From: Schistocephalus solidus
Taxonomy: Eukaryota; Platyhelminthes; Cestoda; Diphyllobothriidea; Diphyllobothriidae
NCBI GenBank assembly: GCA_017591395.1
Contig: WEDG01004954.1
Span: forward strand, 203,992 to 267,991
Direction of reading: 5' to 3'
Length of the DNA: 64,000 nucleotides
Positions within the stretch are counted from its first letter, which is position 1. The number at the start of each line of letters is the position of its first letter. Positions 1-10,000 of this stretch are shown here, piece by piece. The position numbers and the translations under genes were made by a program. A model generated the notes under the pieces. The model did not search any database. It was given only the letters and a program-made list of their open reading frames with translations, and had not been told where the DNA came from.

Positions 1-185
1 CGGGAATATGAGGATAGTGTGGGGCTCACCGATCTGCTTAAGGAACATGCATGTTCCGTTGTGCCCTGGAGCTCAGACAAGAGCCCTCGAGAGGCGGTCG
101 CATAGCGACGTGTAGCATATGATGGAATGGAACCGACAAAGACAAGGGGAGACCGGAATGGCCATTTCTGGCTTAATAGCCGTCA
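1..185 (-). mobile_element. SINE unit body, inverted, cut by window edge
   Basis: The unit body reads on the minus strand (opposite to the next block), from the region before GATCGGGAATATG to the conserved GGCCATTTCTGGCTTA. It includes the 16-bp palindrome GGAACATGCATGTTCC at 42-57. The orientation switches near 185. Confidence 0.75.
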
Positions 186-1675
186 TATGCTACACGCCGC
201 TATCGACCGACTGCGCTCTGGCGATCTCAGGGCACAACGAACATGCATGTTCAGTAGACGCAGTTCACTGAGCCCACCTCTTATTCCCGATCACGACATA
301 TACAGCGGCCCGGTCGCTCAATGGTAGAGCGTTCGACTCAAATCTCAAAGGTCGCGGGTTCGCAATCCCAGGAATGCCACACTTGGATTGGGTATGACTG
401 GCTGATGACGGCTAATAAGCCAGAAATGGCATTCCGGTCTCCCTGTCTTTGTCGGTTCCATTCCATCATATGCTACACGCCGCTATGCGACCGCCTGCGA
501 GGGCTCTAGTCTGAGCTCCAGGGGCACAGCGGAACATGCATGTTCCTTTACAGATCGGTGAGCCCCACACTATCATACTATTCCCGTTCACAACCGACAA
601 AACAACGAGCCCGTGGCTCAATGGTAGAGCTCTCGACTCAAATACCAAAGGTCGTGGGTTCGAATCCCAGGTGTGCCACACTTGGGATTGGGTATGACTG
701 GCTGATGACGGCTAATAAGCCAGAAATGGCCATTCCGGTCTCCGTTGTCTTTGTCAGGTCCATTCCATCATATGCTACACGCCGCTATGCGACGGCTTGC
801 GAGGGCTCAAGTCTGAGCTACACGGCACAACGGAAAATGCAGGTTCCTTAAGCAGATCGGTGAGCCCCTACACTATCACTCATATTCCCGATCACAACCG
901 ACAAAACAACGAGCCCGTGGCTCAATGGTGAAAACGTTCGACTCAAATACCAAAGGTCGCGGGTTCGAATCCCAGGAATGCCACACTTGGGATTGGGTAT
1001 GACTGGCTGATGACGGCTAATAAGCCAGAAATGGCCATTCCGGTCTCCCTTGTCTTTGTCGGTTCCATTCCATCATATGCTACACGTCGCTATGCGACCG
1101 CCTGCGAGGGCTCTAGTCTGAGCTCCAGGGCACAACGGAACATGCATGTTCCTTAAGCGAGATCGGTGAGCCCCACACTATCCTCATATTCCCCGATCAC
1201 AACCGACAAAACAACGAGCCCGTGGCTCAATGGTAGACGTTCGACTCAAATACCAAAGGTCGCGGGTTCGAATCTAGGAATGCCACACTTGGGATTGGGT
1301 ATGACTGGCTGATGACGGCTAATAAGCCAGAAATGGCCATTCCGGTCTCCTGTCTCTGTCGGTTCCATTCCATCTTATGCTACGTGTCGCTATGCGACCG
1401 CCTGCGAGGGCTCTAGTCCGAGCTCCAGGGCACAACGGAACATGCATGTTCCTTAAGCGAATCGAGTGAGCCCCACACTATCCTCATATTCCCGATCACA
1501 ACCGACAAAAACAACGAGCCCGTGGCTCAATGGTAGAGCGTTCGACTCAAATACCAAAGGTCGCGGGTTCGAATCCCAGGTGAATGCCACACTGGGATTG
1601 GGTATGACTGGCTGATGACGGCTAATAAGCCAGAAATGGCCATTCCGGTCTCCCCTGCTCTTTGTCGGTTCCATT

Positions 1676-1677
<2 letters not shown>
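186..1677 (+). mobile_element. Five tandem tRNA-headed SINE units (about 300-305 bp each)
   Basis: Heads begin near 307, 607, 911, 1216 and 1516. Each has a tRNA-like A box (TGGCTCAATGGTAGAGC or a damaged version) and a B box (GGTTCGAATCC), followed by a conserved body with GACTGGCTGATGACGGCTAA, GGCCATTCCGGTCTCC, the palindrome GGAACATGCATGTTCC and ATTCCCGATCACAACCGAC. There is no A-rich tail between units; one body runs straight into the next head. Acceptor-stem pairing is lost, so these are RNA polymerase III-type SINE heads and not tRNA genes. Heads at 307 and 911 carry small promoter-box lesions. Confidence 0.85.

Positions 1678-1724
<47 letters not shown>
1678..1724. repeat. (AT)n microsatellite at inversion junction
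   Basis: Forty-seven bases of uninterrupted alternating A and T separate the plus-oriented SINE block from the minus-oriented block. Confidence 0.97.
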
Positions 1725-1727
<3 letters not shown>

Positions 1728-4153
1728 GGTTCTCACCGATCGGTACCAGGACTAACTCGTCCCGTTGTGCCTTGGGGCTAACTCTCGAGCCCTGCCAGCC
1801 GCCGCAAGGCAGCTAAGCATATAGGCAGAATAGCATTACCGACAAAGAAAAGGGAGACCGGAATGGCCATTTCTGGCTTATAAGCCGTCATCAGCCAGTC
1901 ATACCAAATCCCAAGTGTGGCACACCTGGAATTCGAACCCGCGACCTTTGGTATTTGAGTCGAACGCTCTACCATTGAGCCGAGCGCTCGTTGTTTTGTC
2001 GGTTGTGATCGGGAATATGATGATAGTGTGGGGCTCACCGATCTGCTTAAGGAACATGTATGTTCCGTTGTGCCCTGGAGCTCAGACTAGAGCACTCACA
2101 GGCGGTCACATAGCGACGTGTAGCATATGTTGCAAATGTGGAACCGACAAAGACAAGGGAGACCGGAATGGCCATTTCTGGCTTATTAGCCGTCATACCC
2201 AATCCCAAGTGTGGCACGCCTGGGATTCGAACCCGCGACCTTTGGTATTTGAGTCGAACGCTCTACCATTGAGCCGAGCGCTCGTTGTTTTGTCGGTTGT
2301 GATCGGGAATATGATGATAGTGTGGGGCTCACCGATCTGCTTAAGGAACATGTATGTTCCGTTGTGCCCTGGAGCTCAGACTAGAGCCCTCACAGGCGGT
2401 CGCATAGCGACGTGTAGCATATGTTGCAAATGTGGAACCGACAAAGACAAGGGAGACCGGAATGGCCATTTCTGGCTTATTAGCCGTCATCAGCCAGTCA
2501 TACCCAATCCCAAGTGTGGCACGCCTGGGATTCGAACCCGCGACCTTTGGTATTTGAGTCGAACGCTCTACCATTGAGCCACGGGCTCGTTGTTTTGTCG
2601 GTTGTGATCGGGAATATGATGATAGTGTGGGGCTCACCGATCTGCTTAAGGAACATGTATGTTCCGTTGTGCCCTGGAGCTCAGACTAGAGCCCTCACAG
2701 GCGGTCGCATAGCGACGTGTAGCATATGTTGCAAATGTGGAACCGACAAAGACAAGGGGAGACCGGAATGGCCATTTCTGGCTTATTAGCCGTCATCAGC
2801 CAGTCATACCCAATCCCAAGTGTGGCACACCTGGGATTCGAACCCGCGACCTTTGGTATTTGAGTCGAACGCTCTACCATTGAGCCACGGGCTCGTTGTT
2901 TTGTCGGTTGTGATCGGGAATATGATGATAGTGTGGGGCTCACCGATCTGCTTAAGGAACATGTATGTTCCGTTGTGCCCTGGAGCTCAGACTAGAGCCC
3001 TCACAGGCGGTCGCATAGCGACGTGTAGCATATGTTGCAAATGTGGAACCGACAAAGACAAAGGGAGACCGGAATGGCCATTTCTGGCTTATTAGCCGTC
3101 ATCAGCCAGTCATATCCAATCCCAAGTGTGGAACGCCTGGGATTCCAACCTACGACCTTTGGTATTTGAGCCAAAGGATCTACCATTGAGCCACGGGCTC
3201 GTTGTTTTGTCGGTTGTGATCGGGAATATGATGATAGTGTGGGGCTCACCGATCTGCTTAAGGAACATGTATGTTCCGTTGCGCCCTGGAACTCAGACTA
3301 GAGCCCTCACAGGCGGTCGCATAGCGACGTGTAGCATATGTTGCAAATGTGGAACCGACAAAGACAAGGGGAGACCGGAATGGCCATTTCTGGCTTATAA
3401 GCCGTCATCAGCCAGTCATACCCAATCCCAAGTGTGGCACACCTGGGATTCGAACCCGCGACCTTTGGTATTTGAGTCGAACGCTCTACCATTGAGCCAC
3501 GGGCTCGTTGTTTTTGTCGGTTGTGATCGGGAATATGATGATAGTGTGGGGCTCACCGATCTGCTTAAGGAACATGTATGTTCCGTTGTGCCCTGGAACT
3601 CAGACTAGAGCCCTCACAGGCGGTCGCATAGCGACGTGTAGCATATGTTGCAAATGTGGAACCGACAAAGACAAGGGAGACCGGAATGGCCATTTCTGGC
3701 TTATTAGCCGTCATCAGCCAGTCATACCCAATCCCAAGTGTGGCACGCCTGGGATTCGAACCCGCGATTTTTGGTATTTGAGTCGAACGCTCTACCATTG
3801 AGCCGAGCGCTCGTTGTTTTGTCGGTTGTGATCGGGAATATGATGATAGTGTGGGGCTCACCGATCTGCTTAAGGAACATGTATGTTCCGTTGTGCCCTG
3901 GAGCTCAGACTAGAGCCCTCACAGGCGGTCGCATAGCGACGTGTAGCATATGATGAAATGGAACCACCAAAGACAAGGGAGACCGGAATGGCCATTTCTG
4001 GCTTATTAGCCATCATCAGTCAGTCATACCCAATCCCCATGTAGCACGCCTGGGATTCGAACCCGCGACTTTGGTATTTGAGTCGAACGCTCTACGATTG
4101 AGCCATGGGCTCGTTGTTTTGTCGGTTGTGATCGGGAATATGATGATAGTGTG
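1725..4153 (-). mobile_element. Eight tandem tRNA-headed SINE units, minus strand
   Basis: B boxes (GGATTCGAACC as read on the plus strand) start at 1929, 2223, 2528, 2834, 3140 (mutated), 3446, 3752 and 4053. Spacing is almost exactly 306 bp in the middle of the block. The units from about 2030 to 3950 are nearly identical over their whole length, which points to recent tandem duplication more than to independent retrotransposition. The unit palindrome here is GGAACATGTATGTTCC. Long open frames through the block are artefacts of the repeat length being a multiple of three. Confidence 0.88.
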
Positions 4154-4505
4154 GAGCACAACGGAACATACATGTTCCTTAAGCAGATCGGTGAGCCCCA
4201 CACTATCATCATATTCCCGATCACAACCGACAAAACAACGAGCGCTCGGCTCAATGGTAGAGCGTTCGACTCAAATACCAAAGGTCGCGGGTTCGAACTC
4301 CCAGGCGTCACTACTTGGGATTGGGTATGATGTAAAGACGTTAGAAATCGGCCATTCCGGTCTCCCTTGTCTTTGTCGGTTCCACATTTGCAACATATGC
4401 TACACGTCGCTATGTGACCGCCTGTGAGGGCTCTAGTCTGAGCTCCAGGGCACAACGGAACATACATGTTCCTTAAGCAGATCGGTGAGCCCCACACTAT
4501 CATAT
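4154..4505 (+). mobile_element. SINE unit, plus strand
   Basis: One unit with head at about 4240 (GCGCTCGGCTCAATGG variant) and a B box carrying one extra base (GGTTCGAACTCC). The body lacks part of the TGACTGGCTGATGACGG segment. It abuts the previous minus unit head to head. Confidence 0.8.
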
Positions 4506-4760
4506 ATATAAGTCGTGACATTCGAACCCGCGACCTTTGGTTATTGAATGTAACACTACCAGTGAGCCACGCGCCCGTTGTTTTGTCGGTTGCGATCGGG
4601 AATATGAACTATGAAAGTGTGGTGTTCACCAATCTGTTTAAAGAGCACATATTTCAGCTGTGCCTTGGAGCTCACTTTAAAACCCTCGCGGGCAGTTGAT
4701 AAGGTGGAACTGACAAAGATAATAGAGACCGGAATGGCCATTCCTGGCTTATATTGTCCC
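4506..4760 (-). mobile_element. Older SINE unit, minus strand
   Basis: A diverged unit: B-box region CATTCGAACCCGCGACC near 4520, head remnant at about 4575, and body matches (GATCGGGAATATGA, TGACAAAGATAATAGAGACC, GGCCATTCCTGGCTTA). It ends the cluster. Confidence 0.75.
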
Positions 4761-4784
4761 TCAAACAGGACATGAAAACATGAA

Positions 4785-4970
4785 CTACCTGCACTGCAGG
4801 TGTCCTGGCGCCAAACTCTATGGAAAATTGGAGCAGATCTATGGTAAGCGTTGGGTTTGTGTTTGGTGTTGGGTTTATGGTTAGGGTTAAAGGGAGCACA
4901 AAGGAAGTTAGACTTAAGTCTAGAGTTAGTGTTAATTGTAGGGGTAGGGAAGAGTTAAGGTTAAGATGAA
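4785..4970 (-). mobile_element. Small inverted-repeat element with telomere-like core, copy 0 (interrupted)
   Basis: A terminal motif (GCACTGCAGGTGTCCTGGCG) is followed by a degenerate TTAGGG-type core (GTTGGGTTTATGGTTAGGG and so on). The right end is missing where the GAA tail of the Penelope-like element begins. It belongs to the family described at 22984-23174. Confidence 0.45.
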
Positions 4971-4974
4971 GTCA

Positions 4975-5264
4975 GAAGAAGAAGAAGAAGAAGAAGAAGA
5001 AGAAGAAGAAAAAGAAGAAGAAGAAGAAGAAGAAGAAGAAGAAGAAGAAGAAGAAGAAGAAGAAGAAAAGACGAAGAAGAAGAAGAAGAAGAAGAAGAAA
5101 AAGAAGAAAAGAAGAAGAAGAAGAAGAAGAAGAAGAAGAAGAAAAGAAGAAGAAGAAGAAGAAGAAAAGACAAGAAGAAGAAGAAGAAAAGAAGAAGAAG
5201 AAGAAGAAAAGAAGAAGAAGAAAAAGAAGAAGAAGAAGAAGAAGAAGAAGAAGAAGAAGAAGAA
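4975..5264 (-). repeat. (GAA)n/(TTC)n tail, about 290 bp
   Basis: Nearly pure GAA triplets, with occasional AAA or AGA slips, on the plus strand. They directly follow, on the minus strand, the 3' end of a Penelope-like element (CCAATAAATACCATG then TTC repeats), so the tract is best read as its simple-repeat tail after expansion. Glutamate, lysine, serine or leucine open frames through it are meaningless. Confidence 0.9.
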
Positions 5265-5450
5265 CATGGTATTTATTGGACTGACGTTTCGGATTCTCCC
5301 TCAAACTTATCATCAGAGACAGGTGCAAAAAAATGGTACTTGGGGCACAAGTTGTGCAGTATTTATAGGGCGTGGTTGTCAAGCAACCACAGGCGAACTA
5401 TCACTGGCAGTACTCGTGTTCATCGCTGAGGGGTCGTGGTTGATGAGATG
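5265..5450 (-). mobile_element. Penelope-like element, 3' terminal fragment
   Basis: On the minus strand this reads through CATCAACCACGACCCC, CAACCACGCCCTATAAATAC, TGATGATAAGTTTGAGGG and CCGAAACGTCAGTCCAATAA into the TTC tail. The ending 'ACGTCAG...AATAAA' is shared with the Penelope-like ends at 30.85 kb. No coding domain remains. Confidence 0.55.
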
Positions 5451-5464
5451 ATTGCTTTTTAGTT

Positions 5465-5620
5465 AAGATTAGGACTACGCTTTAATTTTATATGAGGGCT
5501 ACTGTTAGATTTAGGATGCAGGAACACTTTCCCTTCCTGCGCAGGGCCACCTTTATTAGTTGGGCGGGGTGTTCGCATTCTCGTATCCTATTTAGGGGTC
5601 ATAAACGTAAACCCTTCCAA
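5465..5620. mobile_element. Possible end of the telomere-core inverted-repeat family
   Basis: GCGCAGGGCCACCTTTATTAG near 5540-5560, followed by a body resembling that beyond 7621 (CCTATTTAGGGGTCATAAACGTAA), suggests an old copy. The core is only weakly telomere-like (TTAGATTTAGG). Confidence 0.4.
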
Positions 5621-6914
5621 GCGATCAATTGGCGAACTGGTAAAAATTAAAATAAAAGACGCAGAAGTTTTCTGAGGACTTCAGAACTCAGAAGCTGGCA
5701 CAACCGAACATATGAAAGGTCCCTCTGGAAAAAATTATGATCTTATAATTTCACTTCCCTTGAGAGCTGACAAGTAAACTGTGTAAAGTACAGAGCCAGA
5801 ACGTAGAAGAACACCGTTGGAAAAAACCAGACTGGGTAGCAAAAAACACGAGCAGCACGCGATCAGAGCAATTGACGTAAATGAGAGAGGGGTGGAGTAA
5901 AAGCCTGCTGACATTGAGTGATATTTTGCAGACAGAACCAAATGCAAACAGAGCCGCCCAAAAGTACATCCCTTCAAATTGTATTAGCCTGCGAGTGATA
6001 AATGAAGGTGAGGCCAGTGATCGGGTGATGCTTTTGTAGCGCCACGAGTCAACGCACCCAAAAGGGTGTGTAGCAGGGTGCGTCTGGGGGGATCAGATGC
6101 CTTTCGGTAGGGTAGACGGAGGCTGAAAACTGTAGGCTTGCAATGTATAAGAAGGTGACAGCGGTAGGAGTTGAAGACCCAAAGCAAACTCCAGTTCCTT
6201 ATGTGATTATTTCCTGAATAATATTTTCGATTATTTTTTAAAAAATCGCTGCGAAGCCGAACTAGGATAGACAGATGCGCTAAAATCGATTACTTTGTGA
6301 GGTAGAAAAAAACCTCCTTCGCCAACATTGAAGGGTTGACTAGAGTCGAATCATATAGGGCTTACTCTGATTGTTCGGCCGGAGGACTGCCTCCCAATTT
6401 TGAGGTGCCGCAGGATTTGGAAACGATGGGGAGGGCAATAATTTCAATGGATGACTTCTTCAAATGCCTGGCCGGCGATAGACGCTGCATTTGCAATCCC
6501 ATCTACGAAATGTAGGGGCAAAGTGCGATAGGCAGAAGGGAGCAAGTTGGCAATCGGGGGGAGGGTAAAAAGGAAGATGGAACTCGATAATTCGAACTGC
6601 AAATGCTGTTTGTTTTGTGGCATTTAAACATATGGAAAAATTGGATGAAAGAGGCATCTGTCGAATGAAACGATAGTTGTGACGAAGTTGACTTACTTTC
6701 TTTGGGACTGGAAATTATAACCTGAGGTAATGCCTATGAAAATTACTATGCTTTCATCATTGGCTTTGACGTTGGAGCGGCTTCTATTCACAGACAGACA
6801 TCAGGAGCTATAAAAAGTGCTCGCCTTCGAATATGCTGAATATAACATCCAAGGGGACCTTTTCAGTGAATTTACTCAAGCAGACATAGAACGTTTTAGA
6901 AGACGTAAACTTAC
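5621..6914. other. Region downstream of last REV1 exon, no supported gene
   Basis: No REV1 C-terminal domain could be recognised on the minus strand. A plus-strand open stretch at 6305-6513 (containing GGLPPNFEVPQDLE) looks peptide-like but has no start codon, no known motif and a length expected by chance. Confidence 0.4.
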
Positions 6915-7045
6915 TCCCCGAATATCCGTCGGATCAGGATTGATACGCCGGAGAACGGACATGCACTGCGAGGTGAGGAAAGAGACATCCCTAGTGGGAG
7001 TAGGAAGCTGAACTGTCCGGGTCCACGTATCACAAATGCCATGAC
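6915..7045 (-). CDS. REV1: REV1 exon 13 (end of polymerase core)
   Basis: Completes G-H-G-I-C-D with [14 protein letters not shown] and ends PDPTDIRG, the last conserved block of the REV1 polymerase core. A good donor (GGGGA before GTAAGT) lies at 6914. Reading on instead gives VSLRLLKRSMSA and a stop at 6876. Because VSLRLL also resembles the V-G-I/L-x-V that follows D-I-R-G in relatives, either a splice here or a premature protein end at 6876 is possible. Confidence 0.85.
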
Positions 7046-10000
7046 CTAGATAATTAGGCATTCAGGAAGTTACTGAATGGATGAAACAATTATTTGCTGA
7101 GAATGTACATATATGGCGTCATAAAAGCCGTTTTTCTGGCAAGTCGCCACTGAAAACAAGCAAATGCTGACGAAGAGGGTACTTTCTTACGGCAGACAAC
7201 AGTCAGGTGCAATTATAATTGATGGTAAAGTCCCAAAAACAGCGGGACGCAGGAATAGGAACGCCCGCCCAAGTAATAAAGGTGGCGCTGCGCATAATTC
7301 CGGGAGGGGTAAATATTCCCGTGTTCTATCACTAACGACAGTTCAACCATCGATTACGACGAGGTCCACTGTATGCTCTACGGAAGGGTGGTGCAGGGAC
7401 AGTGACTTGCGCGTGATTTAGATTAAAGTGAAAGTAGACTTTCACTGCATCTACCGCACTCTCTCCTCCTCCCCCACCTGAGCCCGGTGTCATGACAGAA
7501 CCCTAAAATAAACCTAAACAGTAGCCCGATCCAAACCCCAACACTACAGCTAACGAACCCTAACCCTATCGCTAAACTTAAATCTAACCCTAACCTTAAA
7601 CCTAACCGTAATTTCTTTGGAAGGTGACGCAAAGCCACCCGTATTGGGGGCGTTTCCTGTTCTCAAATCCTGTTTAGGGGGTGATAAAAGTAATCCCTGC
7701 TTAATTGACATCTTTTAATTTACTCACCCATAAACTTTACGGCTTCCTTCGGTTGGTCTGCCCGGCGTGTAAGCAGGCGGAGAACTAGGGTGCGTCCAAG
7801 CACGCCCAGACGGTCGTCCGCGTCGGTTGCAGCGTGCTCCATGCGGGAGGCCAGCTCGAAGACCAATGAGGAAACAAAATCCTGCACCTCCGGCCACTGA
7901 AAGGGAAAAAAGTAACGAAGTAGACGAGGTTAGCGGTCAGTTTGTGGGAGAGTCTACTTATTAATTTTTATGCGAAGAGGAACGGTAGATCAGTCAAACT
8001 TTCATGGAATTTCGATCAACAAATCGATATCCCATCAAGTACAGTTGGAAGCCGCACCAGGTAACTCTCTCCAATGCAGGATACGGACTGATTGTTTATG
8101 CCCGACAGAATCCGGGAAGAGGAAATCTAAAAACGTAATACCAGAGGCCTTGCACCGAATGCCAGTGTCCTAACCTCAACACGAACGATAACCCTAATTT
8201 TAACGCTGATTATACCCTTAACCTTAACCCTAATTTCGCTGGAACTGAATCCATAGTCACCTGCATTACGAGCGGTACCTTGTGTCCATATCCGACTGGA
8301 GAGAGGGGAGCCATATAAGCAATCCCTCCAAAGGAAATAGTTCACATGCAAGGACTAAGAACTGGGTTGAGGAAACATGTGCCCCCTGGGAAAAATTATT
8401 CAAAGGCAAGAAGCTGTATGTTCCATCATCTTGATGTGATTAAGAGAGATTAAGTCTCTTGAGGGAAAGTCCGATGAAAAAACTCAGACCTTTGAAAAAC
8501 AAATATTCCATTGATTTATGAACGCCCACTGATCGCCAACGGAACTTAATCATCCCGTTCTGCCTTAGGGCCCACGCTCGAGCCCCGACAGCAGCACCAC
8601 AGCGGATAATGGTAGTAAAGGCAGAGGAATAATACCGATAAAGACGAGGGAGACTGAAATGGCCATTTCTGGTTCATTAGGCGCCATCCGTAGCCAATCC
8701 CAGGTTGTGTACAACCCGCGGCTCAAACCCGCGACCTGCTGAGCGTAAGTCCAACGCTCTAACCATGGAGTTCCGTTCCGAGTGAGTTCCGTTAGCCATC
8801 GGTGAGCGGTTATCAACGAATGCAGTTTATATTCCCGATCTAAACCGGGAAGACAACGAGCCCGTGGCTCAATGGTTAGAGCGTTGAAATTTTGATCAAT
8901 AGGTCACGGGTTCGAGCCTCGGATGGAGCATCACCCTGGTTTGGATATAATTGGCTGATGACGGCTAGTGAGCCATAAATAGTTATTCCAGTTTCCTAGT
9001 CTTTATAGGCATTATTCGTCTGCCGTTAAAACCAATATTCCTATGCTGCTTCATTTGTCTGGAGATCAGGCACTTTTAAAATATATCTGGTGAAAATATT
9101 GCAGTTCAGTTTTATTAAGGGAAAGTTAGGCGACGCCTTTGAACTCTTTATTGATTGCAATGACGTTGCAATTTTTAAAAAAGCCGATGCATAATGAACG
9201 TTGGACAAAGGGTTATTCCCTGTCACTCTACAGGGCATCGGACGAAATGATTATAAAATAATATTACTCAAAAAATGGATTAGTATGCTCGATATCGCAT
9301 AAATTTGTGAATGGTGATAGGTTGGGGAAATGTGTTAATTTCTAATGTCGTGGTGGTACATATGGCTGTACTGGTCAAACTTCCGCTTGAAAGTGTCAAC
9401 GAATGGGGACATGTTTATGTCCGTAGGCAGAGCATTCCAGGCCTTAATCACTGTTAGAGAAGAACTTTTTTGCGTCCAGTCTTGCGCCAGTCACGCGTAG
9501 TACGATAGAATTTCCTCTCAAAGTAGTGGTAGTGGCCAGCTCAAAGAAGTCGCCAGAGGCAAGGCAACAATCCTGACCCCGCAGCATGCGAAACGCTTGT
9601 ATTAGGTCACCGCGTAGCTGTCTATAGTCCAAAGGAAACAGATCAAGATAGGACAATCGTGTCTCGTAAGGCAGGTAGCTTTGACCTCGAAAAAGCTTGG
9701 TTGCAAGTCTTTGGAATTTCTCAAGGGTGTTGTGGTCTTTGACAGCCCACGGTCTCCAAGTTTGTATGGCGAATTCCAATTGTGGTCGCACGAGCATTCC
9801 GAAAACCTTATAAAAGCACACTTTGTCAAACTTTGCAAACGCCCGCTTGATTAAATACAAGCTTGACATTGCGGATATTGCTACTTTTGAGCAATGGAAC
9901 GATGGCTTCAGTGAGAGCGTGATCCATACGCCTAGATCTTTCTGAGCCTCTACCTCTGGTATCGGTGTGTGGTCCAAATATTACATTCTCTGGGGCATGG

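Noticed and set aside
1915..3950. Long open reading frames through the SINE array (up to 220 codons, with repeats such as WDSNPRPLVFES)
   Set aside because: They are translations of the 306-bp repeat, whose length is a multiple of three. Both strands and several frames are open, so there is no coding evidence.
186..4600. Genuine tRNA genes
   Set aside because: A and B boxes are good, but acceptor and anticodon stems do not pair and no discriminator structure is kept. They are SINE heads.
4932..5451. Glutamate-, lysine-, serine- or leucine-rich proteins
   Set aside because: Translation of a GAA/TTC simple repeat.
6305..6513. Plus-strand peptide containing GGLPPNFEVPQDLE as a gene or exon
   Set aside because: No start codon, no recognisable family, and a length common by chance.
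6330..6660. C-terminal exon of REV1
   Set aside because: The minus frames contain no ubiquitin-binding motif or C-terminal helical signature; similarity was not convincing.
7501..7615. True telomere or chromosome-fusion scar
   Set aside because: The CCCTAA units are highly degenerate and bounded by a repeated end motif seen at several loci, so a mobile element explains them better.
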